Part shown: positions 44,651 through 56,157 of the stretch, in pieces
Numbering within the stretch: position 1 is the first letter of the stretch
Layout of the letters: the number at the start of each line of letters is the position of its first letter
Assembly (NCBI GenBank): GCA_006386115.1
Contig: VFIW01000067.1
Coordinates: 1 to 64,000 of the forward strand
Source of the DNA: Globisporangium splendens
Lineage: Eukaryota > Oomycota > Peronosporomycetes > Pythiales > Pythiaceae
DNA: 64,000 nt
Direction: 5' to 3'
Notes under the pieces: generated by a model
Told to the model about the DNA's origin: nothing
Seen by the model: the letters and a program-made list of their open reading frames with translations, nothing else
Databases searched by the model: none
Position numbers and translations under genes: made by a program

Positions 44651-46532
44651 CTAGCAGATCGTGCAGTTGGACGAGTCCTTGGGCATGAGGATTTGATTCT
44701 TCTCTTGAGGATACGGCATCGTGTTGGGGTGCTTCTCAACGCGCCAGTGCGTGCGCATCCCGATTTCCTCCGACAGCCGTGCTGCGATCTTCAAATGGCC
44801 ACTGACGGCGTAATGCATCTGGGTCGCATAGTCATTCTCGACCAGTCCACCGTCAATCTGTAGAGGTTGCATGATACCAAATTCTTTCATTAGTGCTGTC
44901 GCAGTGGTGTGGAGAGAGCTGGCGAGAGAGGTACGTACTTTGATGTATGCGTAGTGCATTTTCGGGTCGTGTTTGTTGACTTTGGACATGGCAACTTTGA
45001 CGATCTCTTGCAATTGCAGCGAAACGTGGATGCGATTGATCTCCGAGTCCTCTGCACTCATGCAGCCCTCGTCGTAGGCGACGCAAAAGATCTGGGCATT
45101 TGGACGGTCTGTACAATTGGCAGCAACAACAATTCCAACTGTCACATTCAACAAGTCGCCACGACACCATCAAGAGTAGGTAAATGGACGGACGTACATG
45201 ATCGGACTTCGGCCAAGAACAGCGCATACGCACCGACGATTTCCGTCTCCAAGGACGCGGGCGGGAACAGATCATTGGATCCGAGGTTGACGACCACGAT
45301 GTCGGGCATCCAGCTCTGCATCTCCCATTCACCCTCACGGGACGCGATGGTGTTTTTCCAGAGCGCAGGCATGCTGGGTCCCCAATCTGCTGCATTGCTG
45401 TGAACACCCTTCCCGCTCCACGCCAAGATGTGCGCTTCGGCATCAAACATGCGCGCGAGGATGCACGCGTAGCCGTTGTACACGTTCTCCATGCGACCCT
45501 TCATACTGCCGCCAAACATGTTTTTCGCGCTCGTGGCCTTGCCTTCGTTGCCCCAAGCGCACGTATCCGAATCGCCAATGAACTCGATCTTGCGTGTCGT
45601 CGCGGGTTGGCGAATCGGTAGCACCTCGGCGTCGGCCTCGACGATGAACCCGTAGAACGTGCAGACTTTGAAGGTTGACAACTTGCCGCGCATCTGCGGC
45701 TCGGTGCGCTTCGAGATCGTGACCGTGTACTCGCTCTCAGGGTCCAGCTCCGTCGCCACTGCCAGTGTATAAAGGAATAGTCAGTGCCTTAACTGCGTCA
45801 ATGACATGTGAGATGGTCCATCATGAAGAGATAATGCATACCTTCGCAGCACGAGGCGTTGAGCGTGGCCTTGAGGATGCACCGGAACGCGCCGTTCACA
45901 AACACGTTAAAGTAGTTTCCTGTTGTGCGCACAGTCAAGCGACGACGACGACACAATCAGTCAAGCCAGAGCTTTTCGATTAAATAAGTCAGGAGAGTGG
46001 TCACGCCGCGTGCTGACCACTTGTCCATCGAGCGTCCTTCTTCCTTGAAGCTCGCATTGAAACTACAAAGAAACGAACCATCTCCTTTGAGCCGGATCGC
46101 GACCGTGTTGGTGCCGCGCACCGTGAGCTCGAACGCCACGCCTGGCCAGTCGAACTGCACCGTGTTGACCTTGGACTTGCGCTTGGCGAGCGGTCCGTGG
46201 TGCAGGAACCGGCCCGTGTACTTGATCTGCTCGCGCGCCGACGCCGGGATGAGGCGGTACTGGCCGTCCTTGTACTTGCTCAGGTCGAAGTTGTGCACGA
46301 GCGCGTGGTCCGAGACGGCATCGTCGCCGATGCTCGTCGCGGTCGAGTACGTCGCCATGCGTGGCGCAGGCATAGAGGCAATGGGGATGATGGTGCTGCG
46401 CTCGGCAGATGTGGATATGACCTCCGCCGACGCAGCTGCAGCGCCGAGGCAAACGGGAGGAGACGGGGCGCGTGACACGCTGCTGCTGCGCGATTGCGCC
46501 AGCGGCAGAGCGCGCTCTTCCTGCGTGGCCAT
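44651..46532 (-). CDS. SGNH-hydrolase, CE2-like acetyl esterase without signal peptide
   Basis: Five exons: 46079-46532, 45842-45919, 45198-45758, 44939-45108, 44651-44857; 489 aa from the ATG at 46530-46532 (a GTG lies four codons upstream). An N-terminal jelly-roll (YTGRFLHHGPL to NYFNVFVNG) precedes the SGNH fold: FIGDSDTCAWG (Ser nucleophile), VVVNLGSNDL (block III Asn) and HYAVSGHLKIA (His). The order is that of carbohydrate esterase family 2, which deacetylates xylan or mannan. The first 85 residues are Ser/Pro/Ala-rich with no hydrophobic leader, so this one looks intracellular, unlike secreted CE2 enzymes. The last intron (81 nt) is stop-free. Substrate is inferred. Confidence 0.75.
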
Positions 46533-47830
46533 TGCTGCTGCCACTCATGAAACTGATCGCTCGCGCCTTAGCAGCAGGTCGGGGTGTCGCACCACGCCTA
46601 TTTTGTGTTTAGAATGGAGACTTAAATACCCATTTTTAAGAGATATTTCTGCGAATGGAGGTGTTAAATAACTGATGTTGGTGGCGATTAGGGACAGATG
46701 GATGGAAAAGACGTGCAGATGTGCAGCTGGAGACTATTATAAAATGACCTTCTTGCAGATCTAAAATATACTGTTTTGAGAGCAAAAGCGAGCGGGATGT
46801 GTGCGAGTTGAGGTGTTGTCGTGTTGTAATCAAAAGCGCCTCACTCTGATATATTTCGCTCAAATCGCAAAGCAAGGCAAACTAACTAATTCAGTGCCAT
46901 ACAGCGGTATGTGAATATTTCTGACAGACTTTGCACGTATAAATTTCAAGTCGTTTATAAAATCTCAACCTTCTTTTGGTAAATGCTCTGCTGACGACTC
47001 AGAGCTGCACGTTCCACGCTCGTTAATGGACACATCAAGATTGCAAATCCTCGAGATGAGAGCTGTTGATGACCAGAACGATGACCGTCGCTCACTCATG
47101 GAAAGAACGTTACCTCGCGGTTTGGATGGCGAGCCAAACGCACCCAACAGGGTGTTCCGCCCACGTCTGCGTCTAGATTTTCCCTCCTCATGCACTTCGT
47201 TCCCTCGCTTCGCTTTTATAAAAAAGTGCCACAACTTTCGAACTTTTTCTTCTTCTTCATGTACGTGCAAGCACATCTTCATGAGCTGCCAGGAACAAGC
47301 GACGGGGGGTTCCACGCTCCCCATCCTCGTTCAACCCATTAGATACGACAACGGCGCCATCGACAGATTTGTGTGCTGCGGGGAGACCGCGGCATCCATC
47401 AACCTTTGGCGTCTGATCCCTCCCGTCGTCTTCTCCCCGTGGCCTCGTCTGTGCGGCGTGTGCTTTTTCCAGTGGCACGCAATGTGTTCCCTTTGCTTCT
47501 CTCCGTCCTTCGTTCTCTCTCTTGACGCTGCCGCGCGAAACGCGAGTCCAAGTTCATGCGACCTTGTTCTCATGGTGTATCCATGTCTCCGTGCTTTCAT
47601 TGCTGTTCGCGTGTTGTTTCGTGGAGAAATGCGATGCGCCTCGAAGCGATCAAGCCGTGTGGGGACCACGTTGGTGATGGTTTCTGGACTTATTTCACTT
47701 TTCACGACGCACGAGCCGCTCCACGTTCTGTACAATATGACGAATTCACCTCGTCAAGTCATTTAGTTGGTCGGCACCTTTGGTGGCAATGTCTTAGAGG
47801 AAGCCTTGGTTCTTGGACGTCGAGCTCCGT
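46533..47830. other. Intergenic region of about 1.3 kb
   Basis: Upstream of the esterase and downstream of the receiver/TPR gene. A 246-codon plus-strand frame (47026-47766) starts with ATG but has random-looking composition (Cys, Ser and Arg-rich) and no recognisable domain, so I did not call it. A minus-strand frame (about 46965-47324) ends in a charged low-complexity peptide. AT-rich 46620-46960 looks like promoter. Confidence 0.45.
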
Positions 47831-49692
47831 TCATTGGGCTCCGAAGAGGGCTGCGGTCGACCTGCGAGCATGATGCTGCAGCCATTCGAGAGCATCCGCA
47901 AGTGTTTCTACGTTGTTCGAGTCACATGTGATGGTGTTAGTTTCCATTGCGATCTGCAGAAAGCATCTCATAAACTGGTTTACTTGAGCCTCAGGCCACC
48001 GCGACTTGGACACTTCGAGCAGCCGCATGTTCTTGTACTCATTCCACGATTCCTGTACACATTATATAGATTCCCAACGTCAATGAAGCCAAGCGTGTGG
48101 TGTGGAAGCGCCATTAATCAACTACCTTTTCCCCCCTGGAGCGCGAGCGTGATCTCCTGGAGTGCTTCCTCGTCTCGTCCGAGCTTGAGCAGACTCGCAC
48201 TGAGATTGAAATGCGCTTGGTGCAGCATTGGGTCAAGCGCGAGGCATCGCTGGAACTCCTGCTCGGCCTGCGTGTACTTGCCCCCGATATCGTAGAGCAC
48301 ACCACGCAGCAGGAACGCCACCTTCACGAGATTGTCGTTACCCTGCAGCTTGATTGCGCGGTTGGCCTGCGCGAGTGCGTCGTCGTACCGCTGCTCCTTG
48401 TACAGCAAGAACGCCTTGGTCACGAGCAGTGACTTGCCTCCGATGGACTTGGAGATCGTCTGCGGATCAATCGCGATGCAGTGGTGCAGCAACGGATCCT
48501 GCGGTCGCGCGTCGTGCTTGGCCGCGCTGCTGTGATAGCTCTCGTACAGGTGCTTGTGGATCTTGTGCTGAATCTCGTGGGGTTTCGCGTAGATGCGGTC
48601 GCGAATCTCTTTCTGCGACGGGAGTGGCGGGATCTTCTTCGCGAGACTCGATGCCAGTGAAAACGGCGCGTTATTGCTGCGTTTGCTGTCATCATGCACT
48701 GGGTAGAACACACCACGACCTGGAGATGACGCCGAGTGCCTCAAGGACGGTGTGGGTGCGGCCACGAGAGCGATGTGGCCAGTTGAAGGCGAGGTCGCGA
48801 GCGTCAAGTCGACTCGGAGCACCGAGTGCTGGTGGTTGTCGAGGGTCTCGAGCAGCGCTTGTCGCTGAAGCAGACACTGTTTGCGCTGGTTCAAGCGCAG
48901 TTCGAGCAGCATTCGCGTCGGATCATACGCGACCGAGTCGGGCTTCGAAGTCGCTGGTCGCTGGACCAGACTCACGGTCGTGCCGCGCTTCTTGATCGCT
49001 TGCACGGGCAAGATCTCGTCGCCAATCTCGTCCACCTGGGCCGAACGCGGGACCCCATGGCATTGCGCCACTCTCGATTGCGCGACGACGAGCGAGTGCA
49101 GCAACTTCCCGAGCCGCTCGACCAGCTGTGGAATTGGCACGTCGTCCTCGAAAAAGCCGCACACGCCGCCGCCTTCCTGGTGCAGGGTTCGCTGGAGCAG
49201 CTTCTGCATCTCGAGCCCCATGGTCTTCGTTGGCGGCACCAGCACAGTCACAGGCGTATGCCGACACTTTTTCTTGGTCTCACGCAGGAACGCGAGCGTG
49301 GGACTCGATGCTGCTGCATTATCGCTGCCCAACGTCACGCACAGCAGAACCAAATCGACTTTGAACATCGTGAGCAGTGCCATGGCGCGCTCGCTGCCCG
49401 GCGCAACAAATATCTCGAAGAAGGGAATCTGCCGTACTTTCTCAGATGCCGGGGTAGATGCTTCGTGAAGTTTCTCTTCATGGTGGGGAAGCTTGGACAA
49501 TGGCGCTGGCAGTGCATGGGCAACTGTCGTAACGTCATGACGGCGCCTTCCATCGTCGTGCGTCAATTGCGTCGGGCGCCGAATCACTGAGCTCCAGCCT
49601 ACAGCTTTGAAGCTTTTCGTGTCGGAGCTGTCAAACACGGACGGTGGCGCTTCTGTCACTGCGTGCAATGCCGATTCCATTGTCATTGTCAT
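47831..49692 (-). CDS. TPR protein with receiver-like domain, apparent 1-nt homopolymer insertion at splice donor
   Basis: Exon 1 is 48126-49692 and exon 2 is 47831-48052. After a short leader, a region with VDLVLLCVTLGSDN, TLAFLRETKKKCRHTPVTVL and CGFFEDD resembles a two-component receiver (CheY-like) fold with altered acidic residues. A Leu/Gln helical linker and a disordered Ser/Pro region follow. The C-terminal part has two to three TPRs (QRYDDALAQANRAIKLQGN, KYTQAEQEFQRCLALDP, EEALQEITLALQG). Exon 2 encodes another helix and ends in FGAQ. The junction is out of phase as sequenced; five instead of six G (48131-48136 on the plus strand as C) would restore it to QGEK-ESWNEYK. Function unknown; a scaffold is likely. 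ATG 49690-49692. Confidence 0.6.
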
Positions 49693-49898
49693 CTTCCACG
49701 GAAGCAAATAGACTTGCTCTGTTCGTTGATATGCCGAAGCGGAGACCTAGACCGCTATTAATGGGAACACAGACACACACTATGAATAGAGATGGATGAT
49801 GCAGAATAATGCCACTTACCGGATGGCTGTGTGTATTTCATTCACTCCCTGTTAGTAGCTACAATGATGAAGTAGAAAGCAGCCTGGGTTCTCGTTCT

Positions 49899-52676
49899 TT
49901 AGATGCTCGACACGGCCGCGTGAGCAACATCGCCGTCCTCTCTGCTACTGCGAGGGTTCAATAAGATCCCCGTGCTCCGAAAGGCGCTCGGAGGAAACTT
50001 GGAAGGGCTCAATGGAGGAGGAGACATCACGCGCGTAGGGGAAGCAGGTTGCGTCGCTGCTGGGTAGATGGATGGACTCAGGAGCGCTCCGGTGGCACCC
50101 GTAGTCTGTTGCTGCGAGTCTACAAGACCATACAACAAAGTTTTAGACCAGATCCATCCAAACCTCTAGGATATCAACAACAACAATTGCACGCATACCT
50201 GCAAGCGCCATCTCGAAGCGCGTCTGGAGATCCGCGTCCGCGAGACCGAACAATTTCCCAGCAGCAATACTCTCACGAAGAAGATTCGTGATAACCGACT
50301 TGGCTTTGGCTGTCGTGCCAGTCGGCAGCGGCGCTACGCGCGAGTACGACGAATTATCGATGCTGGCAGCGCGGGTCTTGAGCTTCTTCGTGGCCTCAAT
50401 GAGTCGGATCGCGTCACTCCGCGGGCACGTTGCGCTGGCGAGCACAACATCAGCGGCGTCTTCACTGAGATCGATGCCGCTGTCGGCTGGTGCGGGAATC
50501 GCAAAGCCCACGTCGGCATTCGCGATCGCGAGGGCATTGGCACTTCCCGATGCCACGAGTCCGACGCATTCACCCAGCTCCTGCAACGTTTCGACGAGCA
50601 AATCGATCTGCGCGGACGAGCACCCGTCGAAGATCACAATCGCGTGCTGGGTCAAGAGTTGACGCCATTGGCTCAGCGTGTTCGAAATGGAGAGCACGCT
50701 GCTGCGAAACACGGAGGCATCGACGTCAATGACCTCGCCCGTCGACGCCTCACGAAGTCGTACGGGGACCTTGCACACACAACGCACACGGCCACCACCA
50801 CTCTCTTCTCCGTCGACGTCGTCATCGTCCTCCTCATGGAGACTCTCGTCGTCGTCCACGAGCAACGGCGCATGGTCGTCTGGGTATTGCACATCATAGG
50901 ACGTGATGAGGATGCGGACGTCAGCTGCACGCGCAAAGGAGCCCATGACGACCACCTCGGGCTGCAGCTTCTCGATCAGTCCGAGCGAGCCCAGGTAGCA
51001 CATGTTGGATGTTGGGAAATTGAACTGCTCAATGTCGAATTTCACGCCAACGGGGTATACCTCCGGGTCCAGATACAGCTCCGCGAAGCTCACGACAGTC
51101 TGGTTGCGCGCCTCGAGATCCATGACCATGTCTTGGATTTTCTGCAGATCGAGCGTCTCGAGCGGTGCCATCGTCGCCGTGCCATCGCGACGAACGTGAC
51201 CGCAGCGCGAAAGGATCTCGCGCGCAGGACCCTGCAGCAGCACCACGTGCGCGCCACACTCTTGGTCGAAGTGCACGTACACTTCACAACCGCTCACCTG
51301 CGTGTGCAGCAACGTCGAGTAGCGCAGGTTCTTCCGGTACACTGCACTGACCTGGCGCGGTGATTGTATCCCACCAAACTGTGCGCAGAAGCGAAGAATC
51401 GCTTGCTGATCTCGAAGCGGATCGATGACGACAGGCGCCGCGATCGGAGACGATGCCGGAAGTGACGGCACACGGTTTGGGGGGCCGCTACGCGTAGAAG
51501 AAACGTCAGCACTGCCACCAGAGGCAAGCGAGGCACTGGCACTGCTTTCTACACGATGCCGGCATGCAGCGAGCGCTTTCGTGAACAGCGCGGCGTCTTC
51601 ATGGACACTGCAATAGTTCATCATCTGCAGCGCGATCTCGCGCTCCAAGTCCTCAGAGGACGTCTCGTTCGCGAGCACGAGATCCTCGAGCTCGATGATC
51701 ACGGTCGGGTTGACGCCAAACGATGCCGCGACTACCGTGCGCTTGATCACGTCCGAGTGCTCGACGACAAGCGCCGAGATGCGCGTCATCGTCGACGGCA
51801 GCAAGTCGTCCTTGCTGAACACGTCAAACTGCTGCTTCATGGTCTCAGTCAGCGCCATGTCGCCGTGATGCGTGCGTCCATCATCAAATCGCTTTTGCAG
51901 CAATGCGCCAGAGATCGTGCCAAGCACCGTGTCCTTTCCTAAAGGACACAAAGTTGTCCATCACGGCAAGACAATCAGTTACAATAATGATCATTATAAC
52001 ACGACAAAAAGAAACACAAAGCACACAGGTTACCTGTTCGGATCACGATCGCTTTGCCGTGGCCGTGCGCGATAGTGGTGCCGTAGAACGCGAGGTTGGT
52101 CGCCTCCATGTACGGCACGTTCGCGTGCTCGGGGGCGTCGTCGAAGACCGAATGGTGCGTCGCGATGCGAGGTTCAGCGTCGCGTTTGTTGTTGCCGAGC
52201 AGCACGCGCTGGTCGACCCACAAATCATGACTCTCGATGATGCGCACGTCCGCGGGCACGCACTGCCCTTCTTTCAGTGTGATCACATCGCCCGGCACGA
52301 GGTTCTCGGCGCGCGTGTGGATCCAACTCGCGTCCCGCAAGACGCCGACGAGTTCGTGGATACTCCCGTGGCCAGTCTCGACATCCGTCGGGAGCAGATT
52401 CACTTGAGAAGATCCACTCTGGAACTGCGCGACCGCCTGTGACGTCAATCCGAGCTCGCGGTTCGTCTGCAGACGGCGCTCGATTTCGTCGATGCCGACC
52501 GCGTGCTCGTCGTACGATTTGTGTGCGCATTCGTCATTCATTGGCAGCGGCGTCGCAGAGCAGGAGGAAGACGGTCGGTGTGGAGGTGGCGTCACCACTC
52601 CACTGTTGCTTCGCGCGATGGGTGCTGTCGGCTTCAAGAAGCTGTCGAAGCCGCTGGACTCTGGTGTCATGCTCAT
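49899..52676 (-). CDS. P-type ATPase-like pseudoenzyme without transmembrane segments
   Basis: Three exons: 52034-52676, 50199-51938, 49899-50119; 867 aa. The N-terminus has an Na/K-ATPase-like cation-ATPase leader (ERRLQTNRELGLTSQA) and an actuator domain with VPGDVITLKEGQCVPADVRI and AIVIRTGN then GKDTVLGTISGA. The nucleotide-binding KGAPERIL pattern reads QGPAREIL (about 51220). The GDGVND hinge reads ASGSANAL followed by ADVGFAIP (about 50500). The TGES loop reads LLGNN (52190-52215) and no DKTGT phosphorylation site is present. No segment is hydrophobic enough to span a membrane, so this is unlikely to pump ions. It keeps the cytosolic architecture of IIC-type (Na/K or H/K) ATPases. A regulatory or decoy role is speculation. 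It is divergent to the kelch-MORN gene, 189 nt away. Other homologues may have lost the same parts. Confidence 0.7.
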
Positions 52677-52865
52677 GGATCAAATGGGGTCGCTTGGTGT
52701 GTGGTTGGCCTTCGAGAATCGCAAGCCGATCTTTCGGAGTCAAAGGTCGCGTCGCGCGTTGTGTCAGTTATGCAAAAGATGACTCTTCCACTCTTCACAT
52801 TGTGTCCTGTCAACGCCTGACGCTTTTACACAGCGGCTTGAAGACTTGTTTCTTTGAAGTTGCAA

Positions 52866-54960
52866 ATGGCTGCGGAGCTCCAAGAACTCAAGGCTTTGCA
52901 TGTAGGAAAAAAGAACTGACTTGGCTTGAAAATGGCTGACTGTCTCCTTTTCTTTCTCTCTTCGAGTTGCGATGAGCTGAGGTTCTTCTGCCATTACTTC
53001 TTTTCTTTGCCTTTGTAGGCACGTGAGTATCGATCATGGGGCAGTCATGCCGCAAAAGAGATGGAGCAGCGGCACCAGCAACCGCATGTCCAGTACGGAT
53101 TGGCAGGAGCGCGTGCGGGGCTATTAAACCGCCACATGTACGTGTTGCATGGACTCATTTCTTGCAAAGCTTGCTCGGTGCAGACATATTGGCACACTAA
53201 CGTGGCTTCCTTCCGCTTCGTTATCTTTCCTCCAGCGCCGTGCTTGTCGGCGGTCGAGAGCTTCCGTTTGACGCGTTCTCCAACACGTCGCGACTCGATT
53301 TGTTTGATCTTGAACGAGATACGTGGATCACAGACTACGACATTGACGGATCGCTTGCACGTCGACTCGGTCACTCTGTCGTCACGGTCAATGACCACGC
53401 GTACGTGTTTGGAGGCGAACGCATTCTCAATGGAGATCACACTGAAGCTACTGGCTGGAACAACGCACTCTTCAACGACGTCCACGAGCTGAGTCTCGCA
53501 AACAACGTGCTGCGATGCACAGCGATCACGAGCTCCCCAAATGGCGAAGACGACTCCACAAGTGATACCAGCACGATGGTCCCATGCGCGCGCTGCTGGC
53601 ACGCGAGTGCGAGAACCAAGTACGTTGCTGCTGAGGGCGACACGACAAAAGAAGCACATGGTGTTCTCGTTCTTGGTGGAAAGGACTCGACTGGCAAACT
53701 GCTTGGGGACATTTGACTATTGGAGCTTGAAGCAAGACACGATCCTACTCCGATGTCTGACTCGAATAACACGAAATTGTCAACTTGTAGAGGCAAGTGG
53801 CGTGCGTTGGCACCAGCTGGAGCCAGCCCACTGCCGCTTGCGTACCACAACGCAGTCGCAACCAATAATGGAGCCCAGGTTGTCGTACTCGGCGGGACGC
53901 AGGCGGTGTCGGGACCATTCCTTGAAAGCGTCTGTGTGCTTGATGTGAGCGCCAACACCTGGTCGACGATTGCGCTCGTGTCATCTTCACCTTCCAAGGA
54001 CAGTGCTACCAAAGCACTCACTGCGCGCTACTGCTCCACGGCTGTGGCGATGATTTTGCCCATGGACGAGCCGAACGGGAAGATCATCATGCACTATACC
54101 GACGCCAAAGATCGCGAGAAGGAAGAGCCACCACTGGCTCAAGAAGTTGTCTTTATCTATGGCGGATTCTCGGAGCCGGAACTCGCCATGGCCACATCTT
54201 CGTGCGTCTTGTTGTCTACGACGGCGAGTGGATACACGATCAGCGAGTTGGTCACGGCACGATGATCTACAAGAACGAGGACGTGTACACAGGCGAATGG
54301 CAAGACGACTTACGACACGGAGCGGGCATCTTCCAGTACCACCAGGAACCATCCAAGCAGCAGCATGTGGAAGTTCAACACGAGGGGCATTGGCACATGG
54401 ATCACAGATGTGGACTTGGAACCACGTCGTATACGGATGGCTCGCAGCTCATCGCAAACTGGGACGAAGGTGGCTTCGTCACGTCTGGGAAGCTCGAGAA
54501 TTACGTTGACAGCAACGGCGCGTGCAGCTACGAGGGCGAGATCTCCAATGGCGTTCCCCATGGCGAAGGCAGCAGCGAGCACCACCACAGCGGCGAGACG
54601 TACACTGGCCACTGGCATCTCGGACGGCGCAGTGGATACGGTGTCGCGACGCTGCGGGACGGCACAACGTACCGAGGCGACTGGAAGAACGGGAAACGCA
54701 ATGGCGCGGGCACTTGCAACTACGCGCGCACGCGAGATCGGTACACTGGCAAGTGGGTGGGCGGCGTGCGATGCGACCGAGGGACTTGCACCTACGCGAG
54801 TGGCTGCGTGTACACGGGCGACTGGCGCGATGACAAGTGCCACGGCCACGGGACGTACACGTTCGCTGACGGCATGCTCTACGAGGGCAACTGGACGGAC
54901 AACACGTTTGGCGGCGATGGCGCGATGGTGTTTTCCCTGAATGAGGACTTTAGGCTTTGA
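52866..54960 (+). pseudogene. Kelch- and MORN-repeat protein, interrupted by a stop codon and a frameshift
   Basis: Exons 52866-52901, 53019-53137 and 53236 onward; the 5' exon (MAAELQELKALH) was found by splicing. Kelch repeats (VLVGGRELPF, AYVFGGERI, VLVLGGKDS, VVVLGGTQAV, VFIYGGFSEP) occupy about 53236-54230. About nine MORN repeats (YTGEWQDDLRHGAG, YRGDWKNGKRNGAG, YTGDWRDDKCHGHG and so on) follow. A TGA at 53714-53716 stands where kelch repeats have Trp (GDI-x-LLE), and around 54130-54215 the frame shifts before the first MORN unit. Otherwise the frame is intact. MORN repeats bind lipid or anchor to flagellar or cortical structures, and kelch forms a beta-propeller. Either a recent pseudogene or sequencing errors. 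Confidence 0.7.
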
Positions 54961-55124
54961 CCTAGAGAGTGGAGGCTTAGACTGGAGGCAGCAGAGCACA
55001 ATGACGTATGAGGTAATCAAGGCAAACAGCATGACAGCAACACATACATGGGCTATTGGTTTCCATTTCGTCAGTCTCCTTCATCAGTAACAAAGACACA
55101 AGACTGCCATTACCATACGAACAG

Positions 55125-55764
55125 CTAGTATAACTCACTGCCCTGCGGTCGTCGGCGGCTGCTGTCGGCGTTGAACTTGTCGACAAACGTCTTGAGCCCG
55201 GAATTAAATAAACTGCAGCGGATCGGCATCTCCAACTCGTAGAATGGGTTCTAACAGTTCATACACACAAACACGCATAAATGCACTTACGCATTAAGCA
55301 ACACATACTAAAAACTAGATGGCTAGCTGCACTAAAGCGCATACCTTGAGCACGTAGTCGACGTACAACTCGTAGACGGTGCGCAGCACGGCGTCGAGGT
55401 CGGGCGTGCCGAGCGCCGCTGTGAGGAAGAACTTGAGACCCGTGGGCGTCTGGAAACACTGCAGACGGAATGTGTCGGTCTCGAGCATCTCGATGCCGCC
55501 CGAGGCCACCGGCGACGCCTACAACACGTACACGCACACACACATATATCCATATCCACCATGAGCTCATGGCGCCCCACATCGGACAGAGACGTATTAG
55601 GACAAGACAAGAGAACGTACGAGGACGGCGATGGCGTGCATGCTGTGGAAGGTGGACCCGAGCCGCAGGTGGTCGTTGGAGCTGAGCTTCGGCGCCGCGC
55701 TGCTCAGGTCCTGCTGGTAGACGAGACCCCCGGACTTGTTGATGATGTACAGCGAGTGCAGCAT
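55125..55764 (-). CDS. TRAPPC4: TRAPP complex subunit 4 (sybindin-like, Trs23)
   Basis: Three exons: 55621-55764, 55345-55518, 55125-55250; 147 aa, ATG 55762-55764. The N-terminus HSLYIINKSGGLVYQQDL is the sybindin longin strand, followed by GSTFHSMHAIA (helix) and GIEMLETDTFRLQCFQTPTG across exon 2. Then come FFLTAALGTPDL and the LYVDYVLK segment, closing with NPFYELEMPIRC and a final helix. This length and order are standard for TRAPPC4, part of the Rab1-activating TRAPP core at ER-Golgi and Golgi membranes. A clean, complete and conserved gene. Confidence 0.92.
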
Positions 55765-56157
55765 TCTCGGAGCGCTCTCTTCTTTCCTTTCGCTTGCTTC
55801 TTCCTTTCGCTTTGATTTGTGATACCGACACTGGTTGCTCGATACCAAACTCATCAGTAAGTTCGCATGCGTCGGTGCAACGTACTTTACATGATGAGTC
55901 GATCCACTCTTGTCCACTGCCGTCCGCTCCACTCGCTCGTCCACCACCGTCCGCTCCGTTGCCATCCTCTCGTTCCATAGATCGCGACGCTTCAGTCATC
56001 GTGTGAACGCCATGTGTGAATGACGGCGCTGCCTGCGTCTTCCACGTTTCTCCATACAGCACGACGACATCGCATTCTCTTCACTTGAGTGCGTGTGTGA
56101 CCCCCAAACTATCGACATCGTGACCTCCCAGTATCCGCTGGCGTGGCGCAGCGAGTG
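55765..56157. other. Divergent intergenic spacer
   Basis: About 390 nt between TRAPPC4 and the transporter; it contains GA/CT-rich sequence near 55770-55960. No gene or RNA seen. Confidence 0.5.

Noticed and set aside
6224..45000. Five short introns that are multiples of three and stop-free in frame (6224-6301, 7459-7530, 33579-33656, 38365-38433, 44858-44938), as possible exitrons or regulated retention
   Set aside because: With about 45 introns of roughly 80 nt in the window, one third have such lengths and about 28% of those should lack stops by chance, so four or so are expected. Five is not a clear excess; removal also gives better family matches in each case.
47026..47766. 246-codon plus-strand frame as a gene
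   Set aside because: Composition is Cys/Ser/Arg-rich without domain or codon bias, and it overlaps likely promoter sequence of the esterase gene.
48826..49590. 254-codon plus-strand frame in the TPR gene
   Set aside because: Antisense shadow of the receiver-like/TPR exon.
53714..53716. In-frame TGA read as tryptophan (nuclear code change)
   Set aside because: Genes such as the CPBP protein (TGA 6522-6524), the aminopeptidase (minus-strand TGA at 41989-41991) and the copine-like gene (25222-25224) end in TGA at the expected place.
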